In this document: positions 19,269 to 27,943 of the stretch, in pieces
How the letters are laid out: each line of letters starts with the position of its first letter
Numbering within the stretch: the stretch's first letter is position 1
From: Maricaulis alexandrii
Lineage (GTDB): Bacteria; Pseudomonadota; Alphaproteobacteria; Caulobacterales; Maricaulaceae
NCBI RefSeq assembly: GCF_005871165.1
Contig: NZ_SWKP01000005.1
Span: 186,001 to 250,000, forward strand
Reading direction: 5' to 3'
Length of the DNA: 64,000 nucleotides
Program-made: the position numbers and the translations under genes
The notes under the pieces: model-generated
Told to the model about the DNA's origin: nothing
Databases searched by the model: none
The model's input: only the letters and a program-made list of their open reading frames with translations

Positions 19269-19688
19269 ATGGCCCGTCCGCGTTTCCACCTCGCCTTTCC
19301 GGTTGATGATCTGACCGCCGCCCGCGCTTTCTACGGTGATCTCATGGGGTGCGCGGAGGGCCGGTCCAGTGAGAACTGGGTCGATTTCGACCTGTTCGAC
19401 CACCAAATCGTGGCGCATCTCGCTCCTGAGGAATGTGCCTCGGTGAAGGCCGGTGCGGTTGATGGCAAACAGGTCCCGGTCCGGCATTTCGGCCTTCTGC
19501 TGGACTGGGCCGACTGGGAAGCCCTCGCCGCCCGTTTCGAGGCCGCCGGCACGGACTTCATCATCGAACCCTATGTCCGTTTCAAGGGTGAGGCCGGCGA
19601 GCAGGGCACTTTCTTCGTCCGCGACCCGGCCGGCAATGCGCTGGAGTTCAAGAGCTTCCGGGATGAGGCGCAGATCTTTGCACGCTGA
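19269..19688 (+). CDS. VOC family (glyoxalase/dioxygenase-like) protein
   Basis: 139-aa single-domain protein of the vicinal oxygen chelate fold: RFHLAFPVDDLTAARAFYGDLMGCAEGRSSENWVDFDLFDHQIVAHL...VRHFGLLLDW...FFVRDPAGNALEFKSF. Metal-site positions are His of FHLAF, His of RHFGLLL and Glu of ALEFKS. Activity unknown. Divergent from hslU, 80 bp apart. Confidence 0.88.
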   Translation: MARPRFHLAFPVDDLTAARAFYGDLMGCAEGRSSENWVDFDLFDHQIVAHLAPEECASVKAGAVDGKQVPVRHFGLLLDWADWEALAARFEAAGTDFIIEPYVRFKGEAGEQGTFFVRDPAGNALEFKSFRDEAQIFAR

Positions 19689-19834
19689 CGGACGAACCCC
19701 TTTTTGACCGGACTTCCGGCCTATCAGGCGGGTCGTCCGGTACAAGGCTGTCGATTTTCTGTCTCTAACTCATTGCTTTATCTTGAATAAATCAACATTT
19801 ATCGCCTGCGACATAAAGTCTGCCTTGCAATTTG

Positions 19835-19849
19835 GTTTGTAATACAAAC
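19835..19849. promoter_or_regulatory. perfect inverted repeat upstream of the membrane-protein/winged-helix operon, probable operator
   Basis: GTTTGTAATACAAAC, a perfect 6-3-6 palindrome, lies 26 bp before the ATG of the membrane-protein gene and just before a strong AAGGAGGTG ribosome site. The second gene of that operon encodes a winged-helix regulator, so autoregulation at this site is likely. Confidence 0.6.
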
Positions 19850-19875
19850 ATAATCCTCCATCCAAGGAGGTGACC

Positions 19876-20466
19876 ATGACGACTCCCCTGACCCGCGCCC
19901 TTTACCGGCGCTCTTTTGACGATGGCTGGCTGGATGTCCTGGTGGGTGTCGGTTTGACCCTGATCGGATGTTTCTGGCTCATTGACCAGGTCGTGCTGGG
20001 CGCGCTCGTTCCGGCCGTTCTGTTCCCTTTCTGGAAGATCGGGCGGCAAAAACTGGTCGAGCCGCGCCTGGCTGCGCCGAACTTCGGGGTGTCGCAAACG
20101 GCGCAGACCCGGCGCGCCCTGACCGGCTGGGTCCTGTTCGGGGCCGGAGTCGCCCTGACCGAACTGGCTTTTGTCGTCTTCGTGAAAACGACAGGGAGTA
20201 CAGCGGGTGGGTCCACGGATTTCGCCGTTGCGATACCGGCCATACTGGTCGGCACCGGATTGTTCAGCGGCCTGATCATTGGAGCGAGACGCTTTCTCGT
20301 CTACGGCCTGCTCGCCATCGGAACCGCACTGGGTGGGAGCTGGGCGGGTGTGGAACAGCCCGGCTGGCTTCTGGTCCTGGCTGGCCTTCCCGTGTTGATC
20401 GCTGGTCTCGTTCTGCTGGTTCGATTTTTCAGAGACTTTCCCGAGGTGACGGATGAAGCGGTCTGA
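19876..20466 (+). CDS. predicted integral membrane protein of a regulator operon
   Basis: 196 aa, unrecognised. About six hydrophobic segments (for example WLDVLVGVGLTLIGCFWLI, TGWVLFGAGVALTELAFVVFV, AIPAILVGTGLFSGLIIGA, LLVLAGLPVLIAGLVLLVRFF). The ATG at 19876 is preceded by a near-perfect AAGGAGGTG. It overlaps the winged-helix regulator gene by 14 bp and forms a three-gene operon with it and a small membrane protein; such trios are usually regulator plus regulated membrane protein, but the function is unknown. Confidence 0.8.
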   Translation: MTTPLTRALYRRSFDDGWLDVLVGVGLTLIGCFWLIDQVVLGALVPAVLFPFWKIGRQKLVEPRLAAPNFGVSQTAQTRRALTGWVLFGAGVALTELAFVVFVKTTGSTAGGSTDFAVAIPAILVGTGLFSGLIIGARRFLVYGLLAIGTALGGSWAGVEQPGWLLVLAGLPVLIAGLVLLVRFFRDFPEVTDEAV

Positions 20467-20827
20467 GACGTCGATCCTGCCGGAGATCCGGGACGTCCTG
20501 TCATCGGACAAGCTCGTCCACGAGCCTGCCCGACTGGCCGTCCTGGCGCTCCTGTCATCCGTTGAAAGCGCTGATTTCACCTGGCTGATGCATCAGACGG
20601 GCCTGACCCAAGGCAATCTTTCCACTCATCTGACCAAACTCGACCAGGCGGGCCTGGTCAGTATCGAGAAAGGCTTCCAGGGCAAGCGTCCGAAAACCAC
20701 ACTGCGCATTTCCGAGGAGGGCGCGGCGCGCCTGACCACACAGGCCGAAACCCTGCGCCGGTTTCTGGCCCTCATCGCTCACCGGCCCGCCCGGCCGCGC
20801 GACAAAAACAAGGACTTCCGACCATGA
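20453..20827 (+). CDS. winged-helix transcriptional regulator
   Basis: 124 aa with a single winged helix-turn-helix (about 20-90): HEPARLAVLALLSSVESADFTWLMHQTGLTQGNLSTHLTKLDQAGLVSIEKGFQGKRPKTTLRISEEGAARL. It fits the MarR/ArsR-like HTH_34 type, in which QGNLSTHLTKL is the recognition helix. No ligand domain or metal-binding cysteines. Embedded between two membrane-protein genes with overlapping ends; it probably controls its own operon through the palindrome at 19835-19849. Confidence 0.88.
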   Translation: MKRSETSILPEIRDVLSSDKLVHEPARLAVLALLSSVESADFTWLMHQTGLTQGNLSTHLTKLDQAGLVSIEKGFQGKRPKTTLRISEEGAARLTTQAETLRRFLALIAHRPARPRDKNKDFRP

Positions 20828-21021
20828 TCCGCCCCCGTTCGATCATCTTCAATGCCGTACTGGCTGCGGTGTCTGCCCTTGTGACCTTGTTGTACTGGCC
20901 CCTGGTCCATCAACCGGATACCGCGATGCGCACTGCGATTATCTTCGGGCTCTGGGTCGCAGTGGCGCTCTTCAGCGGTGGCGTCTTGGCATTCAGACTA
21001 TTCCGACGGGTCCGCCGCTAG
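20824..21021 (+). CDS. small membrane protein
   Basis: 65 aa with two hydrophobic helices ([22 protein letters not shown] and [23 protein letters not shown]) and a basic C-terminus. The ATG overlaps the regulator's stop (ATGA), so it belongs to that operon. Function unknown. It overlaps the 3' end of hslV by 4 bp tail to tail. Confidence 0.75.
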   Translation: MIRPRSIIFNAVLAAVSALVTLLYWPLVHQPDTAMRTAIIFGLWVAVALFSGGVLAFRLFRRVRR

Positions 21022-21590
21022 TCTGCGCCCAGCATTTCCACCGTCAGGTTTTCGTTCGTGTAGACGCAGATCCGCGCTGCAATCTCCATGGATTTGCGGG
21101 CGATGACTTCCGGGTCTTCCTCGTATTCGAAAATGGCGCGGGCGGCGGAGAGGGCGTAATTGCCGCCGGATCCGACTGCGACGACGCCGTCCTCCGGTTC
21201 CAGGACATCGCCGGCACCGGTCAGGAGAAAAGTTTCCGTCCTGTCGCCGACGATGAGCATGGCTTCCAGGCGGCGCAGATAACGGTCGGTCCGCCAGTCC
21301 TTGGCGAGCTCGACACAGGCCCTTGCGAGCTGACCGGGATATTGTTCCAGCTTGCCTTCCAGGCGTTCGAAAAGAGCGAACGCATCGGCCGTGGCCCCGG
21401 CGAAGCCGGCAATCACCTGACCACTGGAAAGGCGGCGGACCTTGCGGGCATTGCCCTTCATCACGGTCGGGCCGATCGAGACCTGTCCGTCACCGGCGAC
21501 CACGAGGCGGCCGCCCTTGCGCACGGCGATGATCGTGGTGCCGCGCCATTGAGTGGCATCGGCGTAGTCGGGGGTCATGGATTGCGTCAT
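21018..21590 (-). CDS. hslV: HslV, peptidase subunit of the HslUV protease
   Basis: Threonine peptidase of the HslVU complex. 190 aa; the mature N-terminal Thr is the first of [23 protein letters not shown], preceded by an 18-residue propeptide-like leader ([17 protein letters not shown]), typical in alphaproteobacteria, whereas E. coli starts at Met-Thr. [13 protein letters not shown] and Lys of [12 protein letters not shown] complete the active site. Same strand as hslU but separated from it by other genes. Confidence 0.96.
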   Translation of the reverse strand: MTQSMTPDYADATQWRGTTIIAVRKGGRLVVAGDGQVSIGPTVMKGNARKVRRLSSGQVIAGFAGATADAFALFERLEGKLEQYPGQLARACVELAKDWRTDRYLRRLEAMLIVGDRTETFLLTGAGDVLEPEDGVVAVGSGGNYALSAARAIFEYEEDPEVIARKSMEIAARICVYTNENLTVEMLGAD

Positions 21591-21672
21591 CTCGGCCTCT
21601 GATCACAGGGATACCTGTCCAGCATGTGGCCGAGTGCGCGGTAGGGATCAAGTCCCGACGCTGAAAGCGGAC

Positions 21673-23775
21673 CTATTCGTTGACCGCACGGTCCTTGCCC
21701 GGAGCCTCACGGCTGTCGGTCGCAAACTCGACGAAGTCGGCTGACGGCATGGGGCGTCCGAACAGGAAGCCCTGGGCCAGCGTCGCCCCCTGCAGGCGCA
21801 GCATCTGCATCTGCTCGGTGGTCTCCACGCCTTCGGCAACGGTTTCCAGCTTCAGCGACTTGGCCATGGCCAGAATGGTCTCGACCACGATGCGGGCATG
21901 CGGGTCGGTCGTCATGTCGCGCACGAAGGACTGGTCGATCTTGAACACGTCGAACGGCATGCGCGTCAGATAGGACAGGGAGGAGTGACCGGTCCCGAAA
22001 TCATCAATGGCGAAGTTCACACCGCGATCACGCAGCGGCTGGACCTGTTCGATCACCCGTTCCGGGTTCTCCATGGCGATGGATTCGGTCAATTCCAGTT
22101 CCAGCAGGTGCGGCGGCAGATGGGCGGCTTCCAGCGCTTCCAGCACGGAGTCGGCGAAGCCGTCGCGCTCGAACTGCATGGCGGAAACATTCACGGCCAC
22201 CGGAATTTCCAGGCCCTGCTTGCGCCATTCGGCGGCTTGCAGGCAGGCCCGGCGCAGGACCCAGTCGCCGATCTCCCCGATCAGGCCGCATTCTTCGGCG
22301 GCTTCGATAAAGGCGCCCGGCGAGAGCAGTCCGGCAGTCGGGTGCTGCCAGCGCACGAGCGCTTCGGCCCCGGCGCAGGTTCCGTCCTTCATCAGCACCT
22401 TGGGCTGGTAGAAGACGACCAGCTGGTCCTGGTTGACCGCATCACGCAGCTCGTTTTCCAGCACCAGACGCTCGAAAGCGGACTGGTTCATGGTCGGTTC
22501 GAAGAATTGGGCTGCAGACCCGCCGGCACGCTTGGCGTGGGCCATGGCGAGGTCGGCGTGGCGCATCAGGGTTTCCGGATCGGCCCCGTCCTGCGGGAAG
22601 ACGGCAACACCGACGGACACGCCCAGGAAAACCTGGTGGCCGGAAATTTCGAAAGGCAGGCGGATGGCATCGACCAGTTTGTTGGCGACGCGGGCTGCAT
22701 CGGCACTGTCCTGGATGGACGGCAGAAGCACGGTGAACTCATCGCCGCCCAGACGGGCCACCATGGAGGGTTCTTCCAGACCCATGGCCATGTCGCAGCC
22801 GCGGGTCACTTCGGACAGGCGCCGGCCGACCATTTCCAGCAGGCGGTCGCCCTCGCCGATACCCAGACTGTCATTCACGCGCTTGAAGCGGTCGAGGTCG
22901 AGGAAAAGCACGGCACCGGAGGACCCGTCTTCCAGGGCCTTGCGGGCCACGCGCTCGGTTTCCTTGCGGAAGCGTTCGCGGTTTGGCAATTCGGTGACCA
23001 TGTCGACATAGGCAAGGCGGTGGATCCGCTTCAGATTGCCGTCGAGGCGCGCAAACATGCGGTTGAAGGCATTCGCCAGCACTTCCAGCTCATCACCGGT
23101 CTTCACATCAATGCGCATGTCCAGCGTCTTGGATGAGGCGAGACGGGCAGCATCCGTGAGAGTCTGGACCGGTTTCAGGGCCCGGCCCACGATCAGGGCG
23201 GCGAGCGGCAGGAAAATGCCCAGGGCGAAAAGCGCGATCAGGGTCTGGCGGCGCAGGGCGGCATTGCGCGAAGCGACCAGTTCGACCAGTTCCCGCTTGG
23301 CGTAGACGATGCCGACCAGGCGGCGCTCCTCGGTATAGACCGGCGCAGCCATTTCCAGCACGCCATCCGTCAGGGAATAGCGCAGGTCCCCGGCGCCCAA
23401 GGCCATCACGGCCAGATCGGCGGCGCGCAGCTGGCCCTCGGAACGGCCGTCGGAATAGGCCTCGCCCAGCACTTCCCGACGATTGTTGAGGACATACATT
23501 TCATTGGCGCCGACGCTGGAAATCAGCTCGTCGACATACAGGTCGATATAGTTGGAATTGTTGACGGAAACGGCTCCGGCCAAGCGGGTCGCCGTGGCTT
23601 GCAATGAAGCCAGTGAGCGATCAACCAGCAGGTTGCGCGTTTCACGCTGGGCCGAAACATTCTCCAGCGTCATCAGCATGAGTGTGGTCGCGAAGATCAA
23701 GGCACCGGTGAGAAGCGTGAACTTCATCACCAAGGAACGCATCACTCGCGACACCGCTTTGCGGATGGGTGCCAT
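21673..23775 (-). CDS. membrane sensor with GGDEF and EAL domains (cyclic-di-GMP turnover)
   Basis: 700-aa inner-membrane protein. Two membrane helices (about 14-38 and 190-212) flank a periplasmic sensor domain; then a HAMP domain (RALKPVQTLTDAARLAS), a GGDEF domain with an intact RLGGDEF motif near 345, and an EAL domain with intact AEALVRW, FAIDDFGTGHSSL and VAEGVET. Both catalytic motifs look functional, so it could make or degrade c-di-GMP; hybrid proteins often show only one activity. Start chosen at 23775 (MAPIRKAVSRVMRS, basic run before the first helix). The 170 bp upstream hold no other gene. Confidence 0.93.
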   Translation of the reverse strand: MAPIRKAVSRVMRSLVMKFTLLTGALIFATTLMLMTLENVSAQRETRNLLVDRSLASLQATATRLAGAVSVNNSNYIDLYVDELISSVGANEMYVLNNRREVLGEAYSDGRSEGQLRAADLAVMALGAGDLRYSLTDGVLEMAAPVYTEERRLVGIVYAKRELVELVASRNAALRRQTLIALFALGIFLPLAALIVGRALKPVQTLTDAARLASSKTLDMRIDVKTGDELEVLANAFNRMFARLDGNLKRIHRLAYVDMVTELPNRERFRKETERVARKALEDGSSGAVLFLDLDRFKRVNDSLGIGEGDRLLEMVGRRLSEVTRGCDMAMGLEEPSMVARLGGDEFTVLLPSIQDSADAARVANKLVDAIRLPFEISGHQVFLGVSVGVAVFPQDGADPETLMRHADLAMAHAKRAGGSAAQFFEPTMNQSAFERLVLENELRDAVNQDQLVVFYQPKVLMKDGTCAGAEALVRWQHPTAGLLSPGAFIEAAEECGLIGEIGDWVLRRACLQAAEWRKQGLEIPVAVNVSAMQFERDGFADSVLEALEAAHLPPHLLELELTESIAMENPERVIEQVQPLRDRGVNFAIDDFGTGHSSLSYLTRMPFDVFKIDQSFVRDMTTDPHARIVVETILAMAKSLKLETVAEGVETTEQMQMLRLQGATLAQGFLFGRPMPSADFVEFATDSREAPGKDRAVNE

Positions 23776-23945
23776 GTCTACCCCTGAGCACGCGTCCCCC
23801 CAAGGAGCGCGCTTTACCACCAAAAACATGGGTGAGAGGTTCTTCTCACCCGATCTCAGGGTGCACAGTGACAGCAAGCACTTGAATTGTGGTTAAAATG
23901 CCGGAGTTGTTTCATTAAGTTTTTAGCCAAATGCCGGATTGCCCT

Positions 23946-24953
23946 TTAATCAAAGGCAATTCCGGACTGTTCGGCGAGCAATTTCAGGCTCTTTTCCGGA
24001 CGGGCACCATAGTGGGAGATGATTTCAGCGGCCGAAATCGCCCCCATTTTACCCGCATCTTCCAGGCTCCGGCCTTGGGCAATCCCGAGCAGGAAGCCGG
24101 CGGCAAAAAGATCGCCAGCCCCAGTAGTATCAACAAGTTGCGTGACAGGAGCAGCGGGAACCGTGGTGGTCTCATCACCGGCCGTGATGACCGCGCCCTT
24201 CTCCGACCGGGTCACGGCCGCGATGGCGACATCCTTGCGAACAGCGGCCAGTGCCGTGTCGAAGTCATCGGTGTCATAGAGAGCCAGGAGTTCGGCCTCA
24301 TTCGACAGGAGAATGTCGATATGGTTAGCGACCAGGTGGCGGAAGGCGGCCTTGTGACGCTCCACGCAGAACACATCCGACAGGGTCAGGGCGGTTTTGC
24401 GCTTGGCGGCAGCAGCCATTTCAGCCGCGGCGACATAGGCGCGCTTCGCTTCTTCCCGGTCGAAGAGATAGCCTTCCAGATAGACGATCTCGGCGGCTTT
24501 CAGGTCTTCGGCTCCGGCTTCCACATCCTCTTCCGTCACCAGGGCAGCGGCGCCCAGGAAGGTCGACATGGAACGGCTGGCGTCCGGCGTGACATTGATC
24601 AGGCAACGGGCCGTCGCCGGTCCGTCCTTCAGGGAAGGCGTATCGAAATGCACGCCGATGGCGCGGATATCGTGGGTGAAAATGTCGCCCAGCTGGTCGT
24701 CGGCCACCTTGCCGATATAGGCCGCCTTGCCACCCAGGGAGGCAATTCCCGCCACCGTGTTGGCCGCAGACCCGCCCGAGGCTTCCGTGCCCGGTTGCAT
24801 CGCCTTGTAGAGCGTGCGGGCGCGATCCTCGTCGATCAGCGTCATGGCGTCCTTGGCAATGCCCTCGGCGGCCAGAAAATCGTCCGTGGTAGGCGAGAGG
24901 ACATCGACAATGGCATTGCCGACGGCGAGCACATCAAAGCGGGCTTGGGACAT
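23946..24953 (-). CDS. PfkB family carbohydrate kinase, adenosine kinase type
   Basis: 335 aa of the ribokinase/PfkB fold: ASGGSAANTVAGIASLGGKAAYIGKV (first PfkB signature) and VDTTGAGDLFAAGFLLGIAQG (second signature with the catalytic Asp and anion hole). Closest resemblance is to the alphaproteobacterial adenosine kinase group (DVLAVGNAIVDVLSP), so it probably phosphorylates adenosine or a related nucleoside. Start ATG 24953. Divergent from the ATP-grasp gene. Confidence 0.9.
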   Translation of the reverse strand: MSQARFDVLAVGNAIVDVLSPTTDDFLAAEGIAKDAMTLIDEDRARTLYKAMQPGTEASGGSAANTVAGIASLGGKAAYIGKVADDQLGDIFTHDIRAIGVHFDTPSLKDGPATARCLINVTPDASRSMSTFLGAAALVTEEDVEAGAEDLKAAEIVYLEGYLFDREEAKRAYVAAAEMAAAAKRKTALTLSDVFCVERHKAAFRHLVANHIDILLSNEAELLALYDTDDFDTALAAVRKDVAIAAVTRSEKGAVITAGDETTTVPAAPVTQLVDTTGAGDLFAAGFLLGIAQGRSLEDAGKMGAISAAEIISHYGARPEKSLKLLAEQSGIAFD

Positions 24954-25063
24954 GAAACATCCGTTCTGTTGCCAATGGGGAAAGTCTTGTCCCGATGGGT
25001 AAACGCAGCGCCGGGGAATAACAAGGCTTGCCGCCATGGCGGGCGCTGGCTAAGCGCTGGGGC

Positions 25064-25948
25064 ATGAAAAAAGTCGCCTTTCTCACCGCAGCCTGCATGT
25101 TCCGTGACCACCCGGACGCGCGCCTGGACTATTTCGAATACGAGCATGAAATCGGCGCCCTGCAGCCGGCTTGCCGTGCAGCCGGGATCGACCTTGTACC
25201 GGCGATCTGGGATGCACCCGATTATGACCCGTCAGCCTTCGACGCGGTCATGGTGGGTACGTGCTGGGACTATATGGAAAAGCCGGACGCCTTCATGGCC
25301 ATGCTCGAGCGGACGGATGCGGCCACGTGCCTGCTCAACCCGCTCGATCTGATGCGCTGGAACATGCGGAAAATCTATCTCAAGGATTTGGCGGAACGCG
25401 GTGCACCGATGATCCCGACGGTCTGGGCGGACAAGGCGGATGCGGCGACGATCGAAGCCGCCTTTGATGAACTGGCAGCGGACGACATCGTCGTGAAACC
25501 GGTTCTGGGGGCTGGCGCCTGGCGTCAGGCGCGGGTCCGTAAGGGCGAGGCCCTGCCGCAGGCGGACACGCTGCCGCCCGCAGACTGCATGATCCAGCCC
25601 TTCCTGCCGGCCGTGTCCGAAGAGGGGGAGTTCGCCTTCCTCTTCTTTGGTGGGGAATTCTCGCACTGTGCCCGGAAAATCCCGGCGAAGGGCGATTATC
25701 GCGTCCAGTCGGAATATGGCGGGCATGAAGAGATCCACCATCCGTCCGAGCATGAGCTGGAGCTGGCCCGCGCCGTGCTGGATTGCCTGCCCGGCAAGCC
25801 GCTCTATGCCCGCGTCGACATGCTGCGCGGCCTGGATGGCGAGCTGGCCCTCATCGAGTGCGAACTGATCGAACCCTATCTCTATCCCGAACAGGGCCCG
25901 CAAATGGGTGAGGTCTTTGCCCGGGCGCTGGGGCGGATGCTGGGCTAG
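25064..25948 (+). CDS. ATP-grasp domain protein (glutathione synthetase/RimK-like fold)
   Basis: 294 aa. Central ATP-grasp: DDIVVKPVLGAGAWRQARVRKGE, MIQPFLPAVSEEGEFAFLFFGGEFSHCARKIPAKGDYRVQ, and the metal-binding end ARVDMLRGLDGELALIECELIEPYLY. Ligates an acid to an amine or thiol using ATP; the substrates cannot be told and no pathway partner is adjacent. It ends within 4 bp of nth on the other strand. Confidence 0.88.
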   Translation: MKKVAFLTAACMFRDHPDARLDYFEYEHEIGALQPACRAAGIDLVPAIWDAPDYDPSAFDAVMVGTCWDYMEKPDAFMAMLERTDAATCLLNPLDLMRWNMRKIYLKDLAERGAPMIPTVWADKADAATIEAAFDELAADDIVVKPVLGAGAWRQARVRKGEALPQADTLPPADCMIQPFLPAVSEEGEFAFLFFGGEFSHCARKIPAKGDYRVQSEYGGHEEIHHPSEHELELARAVLDCLPGKPLYARVDMLRGLDGELALIECELIEPYLYPEQGPQMGEVFARALGRMLG

Positions 25949-26646
25949 ACCCCTTTCGGCGCCGGCGTCTTGTCCTTGAAGGCGCACAAATCCTCGATCG
26001 GGCAGCGCCAGCATTCCGGCTTTCTCGCCTTGCAGACATAGCGGCCGTGCAGGATCAGCCAGTGATGGGCGCCCTGCTTGAACTCGTCCGGCACGATCTT
26101 CTCCAGGCGCAGCTCCACGGCCAGCGGATCTTTGCCCGGTGCCAGCTTGGTGCGGTTGGAGACGCGGAAGATATGGGTGTCCACGGCAATGGTGGGGACG
26201 CCGAAGGCCTCATTCATCACCACATTGGCGGTCTTGCGGCCGACGCCCGGCAATGCTTCCAGGGCGGCCTGATCGGCGGGGACCTCGCCGCCATGGCGTT
26301 CGATCAGCAGCTGGGACACGGCGATGACATTCTTGGCCTTGTTGCGGAACAGGCCGATCGTCTTGATCCGGTCGCGCACATGATCCTCGCCCAGCGCGAC
26401 CATCTTCTCCGGCGTGTCGGCTTCCTGGAACAGGAGCTTGGTGGCCTTGTTCACACCGACATCCGTGGCCTGGGCTGACAGGGCGACCGCGACGAGCAGC
26501 GTGTAGGGATTGGTATAGTCCAGTTCGGTACGCGGGGCCGGCCGGTCCTGGGCCAGACGCGCCATCAGGTCATGGGCCTGTTCCCGGTTGAGACCACGGG
26601 GCAGGCGTTTGGCGGGCTTTTTCCGGGGCTTGGCAGCGGGCGGCAT
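25945..26646 (-). CDS. nth: endonuclease III
   Basis: DNA glycosylase/AP lyase for oxidised pyrimidines. 233 aa; helix-hairpin-helix LEALPGVGRKTANVVMNEAFG followed by the catalytic Asp in AVDTHIFRVSNR, the catalytic Lys in LSAQATDVGVNKAT, and the 4Fe-4S cluster ligands C-x6-C-x2-C-x5-C near the C-terminus (VCKARKPECWRCPIEDLC). A basic N-terminal extension (MPPAAKPRKKPAKRLPRG) is extra to E. coli Nth. Confidence 0.97.
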   Translation of the reverse strand: MPPAAKPRKKPAKRLPRGLNREQAHDLMARLAQDRPAPRTELDYTNPYTLLVAVALSAQATDVGVNKATKLLFQEADTPEKMVALGEDHVRDRIKTIGLFRNKAKNVIAVSQLLIERHGGEVPADQAALEALPGVGRKTANVVMNEAFGVPTIAVDTHIFRVSNRTKLAPGKDPLAVELRLEKIVPDEFKQGAHHWLILHGRYVCKARKPECWRCPIEDLCAFKDKTPAPKGV

Positions 26647-26672
26647 GGGGATCTCCAGAAAACGGGGTCCGG

Positions 26673-27296
26673 TCAGACGGGGGCTGTGTCGAGAAAGAGC
26701 CAGATCGCGATCCCCGCCAGTAATACAGCCAGAACCCGCCGGAACCAGAGTGTGCTCTGCGGTGTTTGCAGGAAGGCCGCGGCCCGGGCGGCCAGAAGCA
26801 CGATCACAACATGGATGCCGGTGGCGACGAGAACCGTGATCGCGGTCAGGCCCAGCGCCTGCGGCAGGGCCGGCCGGTCGGCGAGGATGTATTCGGGCAG
26901 GACGACCAGGAAGAAGAGCGCTGCCTTGGGGTTGAGCAGATTGATGATCAGCCCGTGGCGGAAATGCTTGCCCAGGGTCTCCGACAGGTGAATGGGTGAG
27001 CTTTCCCCGGCATGGCGCCAGCCTTCAATGGCCAAATAGAGCAGGAAGAGCGTGCCGGCATGGCGCAAGAGGGCGAACAGCCAGGGCGTCTGCGTGACGA
27101 TGGCCGCCAGTCCCAGCGCAGCCAGCCCCCCGATCAGGCTGAGGCCCAGCATGACGCCGAGAACGGCGGCGAATCCGGCCTTGCGACCGCGATCCGCGCT
27201 CAACACGGCCAGCCAGGCCATGTTGGGGCCAGGCGTCAGCTCGATCACCAGCACGGTGAGTGAAAACGCGGCCAGTGTTGCCAGGAGATCCCCCAT
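26673..27296 (-). CDS. LysE family amino-acid exporter
   Basis: 207-aa inner-membrane protein with six hydrophobic segments; the N-terminal LTPGPNMAWLAVLSADRGRKAGFAAVLGVMLG is the LysE/RhtB signature, and LLNPKAALFFLVVLPEY is the second conserved segment. Exports amino acids or derivatives; the substrate is unclear. Upstream of nth on the same strand, 26 bp apart. Confidence 0.92.
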   Translation of the reverse strand: MGDLLATLAAFSLTVLVIELTPGPNMAWLAVLSADRGRKAGFAAVLGVMLGLSLIGGLAALGLAAIVTQTPWLFALLRHAGTLFLLYLAIEGWRHAGESSPIHLSETLGKHFRHGLIINLLNPKAALFFLVVLPEYILADRPALPQALGLTAITVLVATGIHVVIVLLAARAAAFLQTPQSTLWFRRVLAVLLAGIAIWLFLDTAPV

Positions 27297-27367
27297 GTCT
27301 GACGCTTAGGCAGAATTGCCGTCCCCGTCACGTGGCATTTTTCAGCCAGCGGCCTATCCTGAAGCCC

Positions 27368-27934
27368 ATGAAGACGATCATCGAAACCTGGCCGGCCGAG
27401 GCCGAAAGCGTCACCCGGCATGATGGACCGGTTTTCATGGACGCCGAAATCGCGCCCAACCGCTCCCTGGCCAATCCCGCCTTCATCGCGCTCATGGTCG
27501 CGATCAGTGTGATCTCCTTCAGTGCGGGCCTGTTCTACATGATGATGGGGGCTTGGCCGGTCCTGCCCTTTTTCGGGCTGGACGTCTTCCTGGTCTGGCT
27601 GGCCTTCAAAATCTCCTATCGCGACGGCCGCGCCCGGGAATATGTCCGCGTCGATGCGCGTGATATCGAAGTGGTGCGCCAATTGCCGACCGGGCACCGG
27701 CGCCGCTATCGCCTGCCTACGGCCTGGGTGACACTGCGCCTGATCAATCCGAAGGCCCACCAGTCCCAGATCGCCCTGACCGCCCATGGCCGCGCGCTCA
27801 TCCTGGGCCAGTTTCTCAGCCCGCCCGAGCGCGGCAGTTTCGCCAAGGCGCTTGAAAAGGCCATTCTCGCGGCCCGGCAATCCCTGTCGGAGCGGCCGCA
27901 AGAAACGGGTGGAGCCGGTGTGCCGGGGGCGTAA
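27368..27934 (+). CDS. DUF2244 domain protein
   Basis: 188 aa, integral membrane. Two helices close together (PAFIALMVAISVISFSAGLFYMMMGAWPVLPFFGLDVFLVWLAFKISY) followed by a cytoplasmic beta-rich part (VDARDIEVVRQLPTGHRRRYRLPTAWVTLRL). The layout is that of DUF2244 proteins, often found near cytochrome oxidase assembly genes or nth in alphaproteobacteria; function unknown. Divergent from lysE; the Ada-type gene follows after 9 bp. Confidence 0.87.
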   Translation: MKTIIETWPAEAESVTRHDGPVFMDAEIAPNRSLANPAFIALMVAISVISFSAGLFYMMMGAWPVLPFFGLDVFLVWLAFKISYRDGRAREYVRVDARDIEVVRQLPTGHRRRYRLPTAWVTLRLINPKAHQSQIALTAHGRALILGQFLSPPERGSFAKALEKAILAARQSLSERPQETGGAGVPGA

Positions 27935-27943
27935 ATTGGCGGC

